Part shown: positions 7,475-15,492 of the stretch, piece after piece
Layout: every line of letters starts with the position of its first letter
How positions within the stretch are numbered: the stretch's first letter is position 1
DNA from: Actinoallomurus bryophytorum
GTDB taxonomy: Bacteria > Actinomycetota > Actinomycetes > Streptosporangiales > Streptosporangiaceae
Direction of reading: 5' to 3'
Length of the DNA stretch: 64,000 bases
Assembly: GCF_006716425.1 (NCBI RefSeq)
Contig: NZ_VFOZ01000001.1
Coordinates: 3,348,001 to 3,412,000 of the forward strand
Program-made: the position numbers and the translations under genes
Notes under the pieces: model-generated
Seen by the model: only the letters and a program-made list of their open reading frames with translations
What the model was told of the DNA's origin: nothing
Database searches by the model: none

Positions 7475-7876
7475 ACCGACCAGTATGCGGCCACGCCCCG
7501 TCCGGCAGGGAAGGGGGCGAGCGGCGGGTGGGACCAGTCGCTCTCTGCTGCGAAACCCGGTCGGCCAGTCGGTCGCGAACACCCGCTGGCCCGTACGCCC
7601 GCTCTGACCTGCGGCTCGGCTCGGCCCCCTTCTCCTAATATCTGCCCGGTACGTCCGGTGTGTACGGGCGGTCGGCCGTCTTGGCCGAGCTTGGCCTCCC
7701 GCGGCACGACGATTTGAGAATTAGGCGACGATATTCATAGCGTCATCGTCGGCTCCCGCTCGTTAGGCCCTGAGTACGGGCCGGTTCGACGAGGTCATCG
7801 CGCCAAGAGCGTTTCGTACGGGCCGGGACCGGTGAGGTTGTCCCATTGCGCAGCTTGTTTCAAGGAGGAGAGACCG

Positions 7877-8431
7877 CTGGCGAGCATCGCCATTGAGTTG
7901 CATGACGCCGACCCCGACGAGGCCGCTCGGCGGGTAGACGAATACAGCGACCTGTACGCCGAGGTCCACGCCGGCCCGCCGTACTCCTGGGGGCCGGAGT
8001 ACGCCGATCTGTTCCGCCGCCGTTTCGAGACACAGCGGCAGCAGGAGGGGTTCGCGCTGGTCGAGGCCAGGACCGCGGGCACGCTGATCGGGATGGGTTA
8101 CGGCGTCGGTCTCGTGCCGACGACCCCCTGGTGGCAGAACCTCCTCGGCCCGCTGCCGCCCGATGTCACCGAAGAACGGCCGGGCCGCACGTGGGCGATG
8201 GCCGAGCTGATGGTGACCGAGCACTGGCGGCGGCTCCATCTAGCCGAGGCCATCCACGATCGGCTGCTGGATGGCAGGCCCGAGGAGCGGGCTACGATTA
8301 CCGTGCTTCCGGCCGCGGCGGCCGCCCAGGCCGCCGTACTGAAGTGGGGCTGGCAGAAGCTCGGCCAGAAGCGGAACCCCCTGCCCGGCGCGCCCGTCTT
8401 CGACGTCCTGGTGAAGGCGCTCGGACGGTAG
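7877..8431 (+). CDS. GNAT family N-acetyltransferase, probable CTG start
   Basis: About 184 residues of the GCN5-related acetyltransferase fold. It has the acceptor-side helices (ARRVDEYSDLYAEVHAGPPY), the strand GTLIGMGYGVGLVP, the acetyl-CoA region MAELMVTEHWRRLHLAEAIHDRLL (the usual R/Q-x-x-G-x-G/A loop is reduced to WRRLHLA) and the closing strand GAPVFDVLVKAL. A strong AAGGAGG at 7862-7868 lies eight bases before in-frame CTG 7877, where homologues of this type would begin. GTG 7832 is upstream of that site and would place the ribosome site inside the gene. The acceptor substrate is unknown. The 250 bases before it hold no gene. Confidence 0.75.
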   Translation: MASIAIELHDADPDEAARRVDEYSDLYAEVHAGPPYSWGPEYADLFRRRFETQRQQEGFALVEARTAGTLIGMGYGVGLVPTTPWWQNLLGPLPPDVTEERPGRTWAMAELMVTEHWRRLHLAEAIHDRLLDGRPEERATITVLPAAAAAQAAVLKWGWQKLGQKRNPLPGAPVFDVLVKALGR

Positions 8432-8501
8432 CGGGCCCAGGCGAGGAATTCACCCCGGACGTTTTGCGTTCGTACAACCATTGACGGGCTAGGGAGGATT
8501 C

Positions 8502-9401
8502 GTGGCGGACCAGACGGAGTTGTACACGTTGGCCGAGGAGATTCCCGAGCTGGAACGGCCGGTGTTGCTGTACTTCCTGGACGGGTTCATGGACGCGGGC
8601 GGTGCCGGACGCCTCGCCACCGAGCATCTGGTGAGCTCGATGAGCCCGCGGACGGTGGCGACCTTCGACGTCGACTCGTTGATCGACTACCGGTCCCGCC
8701 GGCCGCCGATGACCTTCGACACGACCCACTGGGTCGACTACCAGGCGCCCGAGCTGACCGTGCAGGCATGCGAGGACGCCGTCGGCGTGCCGTTCCTGGT
8801 GCTGACCGGGCCCGAGCCGGACCGGTCGTGGGAGCGGTTCAGCGCCGCGGTGGTCTCGCTCACCGAGCGGCTCGACGTGAGTCTGTCGGTGGGACTGCAC
8901 GGCATTCCGATGGCGGTGCCGCACACGAGAGAGACCGAGCTGACCCCGCACGGCAACCGGCCCGACCTGCTCGGTGAGAGCACGTCGTGGATCAGCCGCG
9001 TCGAGGTGCCCGGCAGCGCGAGCGCGCTGCTCGAATACCGGCTGGACGCGGCGGGCCACGACGCGATCGGGTTCACCGCGCATGTGCCGCACTACCTCGC
9101 CCAGGCGGAGTACCCCTCCGCGGCGATCGCCCTGCTGAACGGCATCACCGCCGCGACCGGCCTGGCGTTCCGCACGAGTGCGCTGGAAGAGGCCGCGGTG
9201 CTGGCCAAGAAGCAGATCGACGAGCAGGTCGCCGCCTCCGACGAGGTGGCCGAGGCGGTACGCGGCCTGGAGGCGCGCTACGACGCCGTCGCCGCGGCGG
9301 CGAGCAGCAGCCTGCCGCTGGCCGCTCCGGGCGCGCGCATGCCGGACGGCGACGAGATCGCCGCCGAATTCGAGCGCTTCCTGGCCGAGCAGGAAGAGTA
9401 A
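8502..9401 (+). CDS. PAC2 family protein
   Basis: 299 residues matching the PAC2 (proteasome assembly chaperone 2-like) family of actinobacteria and archaea. It has LLYFLDGFMDAGGAGRLATEHL (23-44), a following FDVDSLIDYRSRRPPM, and the strand/helix LVLTGPEPDRSWERFSAAV. Bacterial members are conserved but functionally uncharacterised; a chaperone-like or ligand-binding role is assumed. GTG 8502 has GGGAGG five bases upstream. A strong bidirectional hairpin terminator follows 13 bp after the stop. Confidence 0.85.
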   Translation: MADQTELYTLAEEIPELERPVLLYFLDGFMDAGGAGRLATEHLVSSMSPRTVATFDVDSLIDYRSRRPPMTFDTTHWVDYQAPELTVQACEDAVGVPFLVLTGPEPDRSWERFSAAVVSLTERLDVSLSVGLHGIPMAVPHTRETELTPHGNRPDLLGESTSWISRVEVPGSASALLEYRLDAAGHDAIGFTAHVPHYLAQAEYPSAAIALLNGITAATGLAFRTSALEEAAVLAKKQIDEQVAASDEVAEAVRGLEARYDAVAAAASSSLPLAAPGARMPDGDEIAAEFERFLAEQEE

Positions 9402-9414
9402 GACATCCGAAACA

Positions 9415-9447
9415 AAAGAGGGGTCCGGCGACGCCGGACCCCTCTTT
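9415..9447. terminator. Bidirectional hairpin terminator
   Basis: A 15-bp perfect stem AAAGAGGGGTCCGGC / GCCGGACCCCTCTTT with a GAC loop. It sits between the convergent PAC2 and lipoprotein genes, and each strand ends in three T. Confidence 0.9.
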
Positions 9448-9461
9448 CGCGCGGACAGACC

Positions 9462-9857
9462 CTAGCCGTCGCAGGCCGACTTGAGCTCCGCGCCGGCGTT
9501 CGTCAGCGGTGCGACGTCGGGCATCTTCGGCGTGGTGCTGCCACCGCCGGCGATCGACTTCACCTGCTGGCCGAGGTTCTCGAGCGCGGTCGCGGCGTCA
9601 TTCGCGGCCTTCTCGACCTTGTCGTCGCCGGAGTCCTTGCCCTGCTGGCGCATCTGGTTGGCGCCGTTGGAGTACGTCTCGGCGAGGCCGTTCGGGTCGC
9701 TGATCTGCGTCATGCCCTTCTTGCTGACGTCCGTGATGGTCTTCTGCAGCTTGCCGCAGGCAGCTTTTTTGTCCGCGCTGCCGCACGCGGTGGCGGAGAG
9801 TGCCAAGGCCGCGGAAATAGCACATACTCCGGCGACTCGTACGGCTGATATACGCAC
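9462..9857 (-). CDS. Small putative lipoprotein
   Basis: 131 residues. The N-terminus MRISAVRVAG and a hydrophobic core lead to SATAC at about 22-26, a lipobox-like site with Cys as the first mature residue. The mature part is short, Lys/Asp/Ala/Gly-rich and probably helical (KLQKTITDVSKKG, DKVEKAANDAATALENLGQQ), with a second Cys at about 35 and a last Cys three residues from the end. No enzymatic motif. GTG 9857 has GGAG nine bases before. It probably stays anchored on the outer face of the membrane. Function unknown. Confidence 0.75.
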   Translation of the reverse strand: MRISAVRVAGVCAISAALALSATACGSADKKAACGKLQKTITDVSKKGMTQISDPNGLAETYSNGANQMRQQGKDSGDDKVEKAANDAATALENLGQQVKSIAGGGSTTPKMPDVAPLTNAGAELKSACDG

Positions 9858-9974
9858 TGAACTCGACTCCTTGCCATGGGGGCGTCATAGAGCCGGCGGC
9901 GGGCTGTTCCCTGGCCGCCGGCGAGGATCCGTCTCTTTCGACACCACACGCTTAACGGTGGTTCCGTATTCCTC

Positions 9975-10247
9975 TCACATTTCGGAGGAAATCGCGTGCC
10001 GAACGTCCACAGCGATCAACTTTGCCGCGCCGGCCGGATCGGACACCGTGTGCCGCCGCCGGCCGTCGTGCCATTCGAAGAAGCCCTCGTCGACGTCGAT
10101 CGAGATCCACAGCCGCCGCTGCGTACGGCGGAGGCGTACGGCGAGGGCGGGCTTGGCGTCGCTCATGCCCACGTCGAGCCCGAGCTGCGCGAGCTCTCTG
10201 CACAGGACGGCGAGTAACCGCACCCCTTCGGTCTGTTGGATGCTCAT
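9975..10247 (-). CDS. Small hypothetical protein next to a DUF5919 regulator
   Basis: 90 residues. It has the helix VRLLAVLCRELAQLGLDVGM and the strand RRTQRRLWISIDVDEGFFEW. It has no signal peptide. It is divergent from the DUF5919 gene with 172 bp between them, the typical placement of small accessory proteins beside actinobacterial XRE/DUF5919 or DUF397-type regulators. I do not recognise a named family. Confidence 0.6.
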   Translation of the reverse strand: MSIQQTEGVRLLAVLCRELAQLGLDVGMSDAKPALAVRLRRTQRRLWISIDVDEGFFEWHDGRRRHTVSDPAGAAKLIAVDVRHAISSEM

Positions 10248-10419
10248 CGCCCCCGCTCGTCGGCCACTGCAGACAGCATCGCGTTACTCGGCGCCTCATC
10301 GCGATGCCTGAGCGGAGGCGTCTTCAACGCCAGTGTCTACTCTTCGTCTCGACTTGGTCTCGTTCCGTAATGGAACGTCCTATCCTTGACACCGCAGACG
10401 CCACGAGAAAGGGCGGACG

Positions 10420-11259
10420 GTGTCAGCTCGGCCGATCCTGCTCCAAATCCTGCTGCAACAGCGGCAGTGGCACCGTTATGGGATCTTCCATGCCGCGTAC
10501 GACGACGCGGCCCGGAAGATCGGCCGTGATCTCATCGGTACGGCGCCGAGCCGCGCGCAACTGCACCGCTGGACCTCCGGCGAGCTGAAGCGGCTCCCGT
10601 ACACCGATCATTGCCGCGTGCTGGAGCACATGTTCCCCGGCTGGACGGCCGATCAGCTCTTCGGGCCGTGCCCGGACGACGTCCTCTCCGGCTGCCCGTC
10701 GAGGACCGCCCCCGGCGGTGACCTGGCCGATGTCGTGGCCGTCTTCCCGACCCGTGCGGACTTCACCAGCACAATGCCGCCGCACGCCTTGTTCGACGCG
10801 GCCAAGGACGTACGGGCGGCCGGCCTTTCGCTCAACCTGATCTGTCAGCAGTATCCGGACCAGCGGCTCCACCGTCTGGTCGAGAACGGCGCCGAACTGC
10901 GGTGTCTGTTCCTCGACCCGGACGGCGACGCCATTCAGGCGCGTGAGCGCGAAGAGGGATATACCGACCATCACCTGGTCATGTTGACCAAGCTGAACAT
11001 CGAGGTTCTCTCCCGGGTGCGCGACCGGCTGCCGGACGACGCGAAGGATCGCCTCTCCCTCGCGGTCTACGACGAGACCATCCGGTTCGGCATCGTGCTG
11101 ATCGACGGCGAGACGTGCGTGGCGCAGCCGTACCTGCCGCAGGCGCGCGGAGTGGATTCGCCGACCTTTGTCCTACGTCGATGTCCGGAAAGCCCGGGTC
11201 TTTACAGCACATTTGAGCGGATCTATACCGAATTATGGGATCGGAGCCGGCCGGTATGA
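10420..11259 (+). CDS. DUF5919 domain regulator-like protein
   Basis: 279 residues. Residues 1-75 form a helix-turn-helix-like region with the family phrase TAPSRAQLHRWTSGELKRLP (42-61) and YTDHCRVLEHMFPGWTADQLF. The C-terminal part carries the DUF5919 segment, including LSLNLICQQYPDQRL, LRCLFLDPDGDAIQAREREE and FGIVLIDGETCVAQPYLPQARG. Members are common actinobacterial regulators of unknown ligand. GTG 10420 has AAAGGG at a suitable distance. The stop overlaps ATG 11256 of the phosphatase gene (ATGA), so the two are coupled. Confidence 0.8.
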   Translation: MSARPILLQILLQQRQWHRYGIFHAAYDDAARKIGRDLIGTAPSRAQLHRWTSGELKRLPYTDHCRVLEHMFPGWTADQLFGPCPDDVLSGCPSRTAPGGDLADVVAVFPTRADFTSTMPPHALFDAAKDVRAAGLSLNLICQQYPDQRLHRLVENGAELRCLFLDPDGDAIQAREREEGYTDHHLVMLTKLNIEVLSRVRDRLPDDAKDRLSLAVYDETIRFGIVLIDGETCVAQPYLPQARGVDSPTFVLRRCPESPGLYSTFERIYTELWDRSRPV

Positions 11260-12086
11260 CGGCCTCGCCCGGAGCACTGCTCCCGGCCGCAATCGAGGCA
11301 GTCGCCCTCGCCAACGAACTCATTCGCTCCCGGTTGCCGGGTCCGCTGACCGCCAAGGGCGACCGGGACATGGCCACCGAGCTGGACTTCGCCGTCGAAC
11401 GGACGGTCCGCGGCCACCTGCGCGAACGGACCCCGGGTGTGGCCGTCCTCGGCGAGGAGGAGGGGGTCAGCGGCGACCCCGACGCCGAGCTGATGTGGGC
11501 CCTGGACCCGATCGACGGCACGGCCAATCTCGTGCACGGTATGCCGCTGACCGGCGTCTCGCTGGGATTGATCCATCGGGGTCGTCCGATCCTGGGCGTG
11601 ATCGACCTGCCCTTTCTCGGCGTCCGCTACTGGGCGGTCGAGCACACGGGTGCGTACGCCGGCGACCGCCGGATCGCGACGAGCCGTACGGCCAGGCTGA
11701 ACGAGGCCATCGTGGCGGTCGGCGACTACGCCGTGGGAGTGGACGCGGACGAGAAGAACGGCCTGCGCCTGGCGCTCAACGAACAGCTGGCCGGCCGTGT
11801 CCAGCGGGTGCGCATGCTCGGTTCGGCCGCCATCGACCTGGCCTGGGTGGCCGACGGCAAGCTCGACGCGAGCATGACGATGTCGAACAAGCCCTGGGAC
11901 ACCGCCGCCGGTGTCATCATCGCGCGTGAGGCGGGCGCCGTGGTCGTCGACCAGGACGGCTCGGACCACACCTCTTCCTCGGCCGCGACGATCGCGATGG
12001 CCCCGGGCGTGGCCGAAGAACTCCTCGCGCTGGTCGCCTGGACCCAGGAGGAGGTGACGGCGCTCCGGACCCGCCGCGGTGCCTGA
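11256..12086 (+). CDS. Inositol monophosphatase family protein
   Basis: 276 residues of the FIG superfamily (Mg-dependent, Li-sensitive phosphatases of inositol-1-phosphate, related sugar phosphates or PAP). All three metal and phosphate motifs are present: GEE (66-68), DPIDGT (84-89) and WDTAAG beginning at about 214. ATG 11256 is preferred over ATG 11235 because GGAG lies just upstream and it makes an ATGA overlap with the DUF5919 stop. Possible substrates are inositol-1-phosphate for mycothiol and phosphatidylinositol synthesis, or histidinol phosphate. The sequence does not decide. Confidence 0.85.
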   Translation: MTASPGALLPAAIEAVALANELIRSRLPGPLTAKGDRDMATELDFAVERTVRGHLRERTPGVAVLGEEEGVSGDPDAELMWALDPIDGTANLVHGMPLTGVSLGLIHRGRPILGVIDLPFLGVRYWAVEHTGAYAGDRRIATSRTARLNEAIVAVGDYAVGVDADEKNGLRLALNEQLAGRVQRVRMLGSAAIDLAWVADGKLDASMTMSNKPWDTAAGVIIAREAGAVVVDQDGSDHTSSSAATIAMAPGVAEELLALVAWTQEEVTALRTRRGA

Positions 12087-12137
12087 GACGCGCCATCGCC
12101 CATTGCCGCCGGCGCGGCCGGGGGTGATCATCGGTCC

Positions 12138-13067
12138 ATGGGTGAGTCCGGAAGTCCGCCGTTTCCGCCGCCGTTTCCGCCGCCGTGCCTCGATCGGTCG
12201 CGCCTGGTCCTCGCTCCGCCCGGAGAGGGCACGGGTTACTGGGCGGGCGCGCCCAGCGTGTGTCTCGCGGATGGGGTCATCCATCTCGCCTACCGGCTGC
12301 GGGCGCCTGTCGGGAAGGGGCGCGGGTACGCGGTGGTGGTGGCACGCTCGGCGGACGGCGAACACCTGGAGACGCTCGCCGTCATCGAGAGCCGCGCATT
12401 GGCGGCCGAGTCGCTGGAGCGGCCCGCTCTTGTCCGGACTCCCGACGGGCGATGGCGGCTCTACCTCAGCTGCGCCACCCCGGGGACCAAGCACTGGCGG
12501 GTCGAGCTGATCGAGGCGGACGACCCGCGCTCCTTCGATCCGGGCGCCGCCAGAGTCGTGCTGCCCGGTGACGAGCGGGTCGGCGTGAAGGACCCGGTGA
12601 TCATCCGGCGGGACGGCCGGTGGCACCTGTGGGCGTCCTGTCACCCGCTGGAGGATCCCGACGAGGCCGATCGGATGGTGACCGACTACGCCACCAGCGA
12701 CGACGGCATCGCGTGGACCTGGCGGGGCACCGCGCTGGACCGTACGCCGGGGCGATGGGACTCACGGGGCGTACGGGTCGCGGCCGTCGTCCCGCACGGT
12801 GGGCGCGTTCTCGCCTGGTACGACGGCCGGGCCAGCGCGGCGGAGAACTGCGAGGAACGGACCGGGATCGCCGCCGGAGACGGTTTCGGGAGCCTCGTCC
12901 CGCAGGGCTCCGCCCCGGTCGCCGGGTCACCGTACGGGGGCCTGCGTTACCTGTGTGCGCTCCGTCTGCCGGACGGCGGGTGGCGTGTGTACTACGAGGC
13001 GACCCGCGCGGACGGGGCGCACGAGCTACGGACCGAGCTGCACTCAGGAGTAGGCGTCGACGCCTAG
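12138..13067 (+). CDS. Five-bladed beta-propeller glycosidase-like protein
   Basis: 309 residues. Repeated blade patterns include YWAGAPSVCLADGVIHLAYR, LERPALVRTPDGRWRLYLS, VKDPVIIRRDGRWHLWASC and YGGLRYLCALRLPDGGWRVY. This is the layout of the GH43/GH32/GH130-like five-bladed fold, including a possible acidic residue in the KDP motif. No signal peptide is present, so it acts in the cytoplasm. Substrate unknown. A Pro/Phe-rich N-terminus (PPFPPPFPPP) is unusual and comes from a short nucleotide repeat. The last 24 bp overlap the convergent exporter gene. Confidence 0.75.
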   Translation: MGESGSPPFPPPFPPPCLDRSRLVLAPPGEGTGYWAGAPSVCLADGVIHLAYRLRAPVGKGRGYAVVVARSADGEHLETLAVIESRALAAESLERPALVRTPDGRWRLYLSCATPGTKHWRVELIEADDPRSFDPGAARVVLPGDERVGVKDPVIIRRDGRWHLWASCHPLEDPDEADRMVTDYATSDDGIAWTWRGTALDRTPGRWDSRGVRVAAVVPHGGRVLAWYDGRASAAENCEERTGIAAGDGFGSLVPQGSAPVAGSPYGGLRYLCALRLPDGGWRVYYEATRADGAHELRTELHSGVGVDA

Positions 13068-13796
13068 CTTGACGGCGACCGCGATGCCGCAGACCACCAC
13101 GACCACGCGCAGCGCCTGGCCGGGCAGCCGCCGTACGAGCGAGGGACCGACCCAGCCGCCGGTCAGGAAGCCGGCCGCCAGAGGCAGCACCGCGCTCCAG
13201 CGCACCGGTCCGAAGAAGGCGAAGCCCAGCGCCGCGACGCCGTTGCTCAGACCCGACACGACGTTCTTGACCGCGTTGATCCGCACCAGCGGGAGCTCGA
13301 TCATCGCGCCGAGGATGGCGAGCATCAAGATCCCGCCGGCGGCGCCGAAGTACCCGGTGTAGATCGCCACCGCGAACACCGACAACCGCAGCGGAACGCT
13401 GTGCTCGCCTCCGACGCGCGCGACCGCGCCGGCGATGCGCGGCTGCACGAGGAGGACCAACGACGCGACCGCGATCAGCACCGGCGCGATGAGTTCGAAG
13501 GTGCCGGACGGCGTCACCAGGAGTAGCGCGGCCCCCGTCGCACCGCCCATCGCGGTGAGGAGGCTGAGCCGCAGGACCCGCCTGCGCTGTCCGGCCAGCT
13601 CCCGCTGGGATCCCGCGGCCGCTCCGACAGCGGTGAACATCAGGGCCATGGTGTTCGTCACGTTGGCGCTCAGTGGCGGGATGCCCATGGCCAGCAGCGC
13701 TGGGTACGACACGATCGACGCGAGGCTCACGACCGTGCTGACGATCCCGGCCAGAATCCCCACGCCGACCAGGATCAGGACATCGGTGACGATCAC
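13044..13796 (-). CDS. TauE/SafE family sulfite-type exporter
   Basis: About 250 residues with eight predicted membrane helices, starting with VLILVGVGILAGIVSTVVSLASIVSYPALL. The two half-repeats have the TauE/SafE pattern: first half SYPALLAMGIPPLSANVTNT, second half TGYFGAAGGILMLAILGAMI plus INAVKNVVSGLSN. Members export sulfite, sulfoacetate or other organosulfonates by proton coupling. GTG 13796 is favoured; TTG 13808 is possible. Its 3' end overlaps the convergent propeller gene. It stands alone, so the substrate cannot be inferred. Confidence 0.85.
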   Translation of the reverse strand: MIVTDVLILVGVGILAGIVSTVVSLASIVSYPALLAMGIPPLSANVTNTMALMFTAVGAAAGSQRELAGQRRRVLRLSLLTAMGGATGAALLLVTPSGTFELIAPVLIAVASLVLLVQPRIAGAVARVGGEHSVPLRLSVFAVAIYTGYFGAAGGILMLAILGAMIELPLVRINAVKNVVSGLSNGVAALGFAFFGPVRWSAVLPLAAGFLTGGWVGPSLVRRLPGQALRVVVVVCGIAVAVKLGVDAYS

Positions 13797-13984
13797 GGCA
13801 CCACCCAAGCACAGGGGCGTTCGCGGGTTACGAGGCGGCTGCGTACGGGCGGGCGTGGGCTCGCCGCTGGAGCGCCGGAGCGCTGCCGTACCGGTATCGG
13901 CGCACGGCGGCGGGCCTGTGACGTGATAAGGCCGTCGCCGCGTCTAGGGAGTAGAAGACCGCCGGACGAAACTGGGAAGGCCCG

Positions 13985-14482
13985 ATGGCCAAAGATCCGA
14001 ATGGATTTCAGGAGTTCGCTGCGGCGCGCAGCGCCTCTTTGTTTCGCACCGCTCGCCTGTTGTGCGACGACTGGCATCTGGCCGAAGACCTGGTGCAGAC
14101 GACGCTCGGCAAGCTGTACGCGTCCTGGTGGCGGGTCCGCCGGGCTGACAACCCGGCGGCGTACGCCCGCACCGTGCTGATGCGGACCTATCTGTCCCAC
14201 ATGCGTAAGCACAGCAGCAGAGAGACGCCAAGAGAAGCAGTACCGGAGACCGCGGTCAATGAGTCCGATCAGGCGCTCCGGATGACGCTGCTCAAGGCTC
14301 TGGCGGAACTCTCCGCCCAGGACCGTGTCGTGCTGGTCCTGCGCTACTGGGAGGACCAAAGCGTCGAGGACGTCGCCGCGGCCCTGCGGCTCAGTCGTGG
14401 CGCGGTGCGTAACCGGAGCATGCGCGCCTTAGGCCGGCTTCGGAATGCGCTCGGTGACGAACTCCAGACCCTGATCACGTGA
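13985..14482 (+). CDS. SigE-family ECF RNA polymerase sigma factor
   Basis: 165 residues. Region 2 is FRTARLLCDDWHLAEDLVQTTLGKLYASWWRV (about 20-51), with the promoter-melting helix. Region 4 is LSAQDRVVLVLRYWEDQSVEDVAAALRLSRGAVRNRSMRALGRLR (about 109-154), with the helix-turn-helix. This is the short SigE-type ECF class of actinomycetes. ATG 13985 has GGAAGG before it. The next gene, 43 bp downstream, is a CU044_5270 protein with a basic N-terminus and one membrane span, the usual partner and probable anti-sigma-like regulator. The pairing occurs a second time at 28870-30551. Confidence 0.9.
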   Translation: MAKDPNGFQEFAAARSASLFRTARLLCDDWHLAEDLVQTTLGKLYASWWRVRRADNPAAYARTVLMRTYLSHMRKHSSRETPREAVPETAVNESDQALRMTLLKALAELSAQDRVVLVLRYWEDQSVEDVAAALRLSRGAVRNRSMRALGRLRNALGDELQTLIT

Positions 14483-14525
14483 CGAGGACGCCGCCGGTCC
14501 GCCGGAAAAGAACTGAGGACGAACG

Positions 14526-15467
14526 ATGACGAACATGGAAGATCAGCTGGCCGAGGCGATGCGCCGTACGGCTGGAACGATCGAGCCCCGGGTCACCGAG
14601 CTGGTGACCGGAGGCATCGCACGGGGACGCCGGCGGCGCCTCCGTAATCGGGTGGGTGCCGCCTCGGCGGTCGCCGCAGTCACCGCGGCCGCCGTCGCCG
14701 CAGGTGTGCTCACCATCGGTGCAGCCGACGGGACGGGTACGTCGCAGCCGCCTGCGGTACGCCTGGTCAGTGCGACTGAGGTGCTGGGCAGGGCCGCACA
14801 GGCCATGGAGGTGCGCCCGGAATCACGGCCACGTCCGGATCAGTGGCTCTATGTGAAGACGCTCGAGGTCGGCGTCGCCGCCGAACACGGGATGCATCCA
14901 ACGGCCGGCGAGAACTGGACCCGATTCGACGGCGCCCGAGAAGCCGGCATTTACAACGGGAAATTGGTCATCGAGCGGAAAGCGGGAGCCGCGTCCGCCG
15001 AAGCCCGCCTCGCCTCATTGCCCGCCGATCCCCAGGCACTACGCGCGAAGATCTACAAGGAGGTCGACGCCTCGGCCCGTCGTGACTGGCAGTACCCGGA
15101 TCGAGACGGCGAGGCATTCGACACCATCGCGCAACTGCTCTGGAGCAACCCGGTGGGCATCCCGCCGAAGACCCAGGCCGCCTTCTACCGGGTCCTCGCC
15201 ACGATCCCCGGTGTCGGGATCGACAAGAACGTCAAGGACGGCGCGAGCCGCCCGGCGATCGCCGTGACGCACGGCTACGGCGAGCAGTTCCTCCTTGACC
15301 CGGCCACCTATCAGGTGGTGGCGCAGCGGACCGTCTTCAACGGCCACAACGCACCCATCTCCAAGGCCACGGGCACCGATCCCCGATACGAGGTCCCCGT
15401 CGGCACCGTCACCTACTCCCTGACCCGCCTCACCGCCAAGGTCGTCGACAAGCCAGGCCAACGGTGA
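14526..15467 (+). CDS. CU044_5270 family membrane-anchored protein
   Basis: 313 residues. A cytoplasmic N-terminus of about 48 residues ends in RGRRRRLRNR, followed by one membrane span (AASAVAAVTAAAVAAGVLTIG). The extracytoplasmic domain has the family phrases QWLYVKTLE, ENWTRFDGAREAG, LRAKIYKEVD, FDTIAQLLWSNPVGIPPKTQAAFYRVLATIPGV and YGEQFLLDPATYQVVAQR. Such proteins nearly always follow an ECF sigma gene in actinomycetes and are thought to sense envelope conditions and hold or tune the sigma factor. GAGGAC precedes ATG 14526. Confidence 0.85.
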   Translation: MTNMEDQLAEAMRRTAGTIEPRVTELVTGGIARGRRRRLRNRVGAASAVAAVTAAAVAAGVLTIGAADGTGTSQPPAVRLVSATEVLGRAAQAMEVRPESRPRPDQWLYVKTLEVGVAAEHGMHPTAGENWTRFDGAREAGIYNGKLVIERKAGAASAEARLASLPADPQALRAKIYKEVDASARRDWQYPDRDGEAFDTIAQLLWSNPVGIPPKTQAAFYRVLATIPGVGIDKNVKDGASRPAIAVTHGYGEQFLLDPATYQVVAQRTVFNGHNAPISKATGTDPRYEVPVGTVTYSLTRLTAKVVDKPGQR

Positions 15468-15492
15468 ACCTCTCCCCGAGTGAGAAGAGACC

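Noticed and set aside
11223-12644. A 473-codon minus-strand frame over the phosphatase and propeller genes
   Set aside because: Arg/Gly/His-rich composition typical of antisense high-GC frames; the plus-strand genes have clear motifs.
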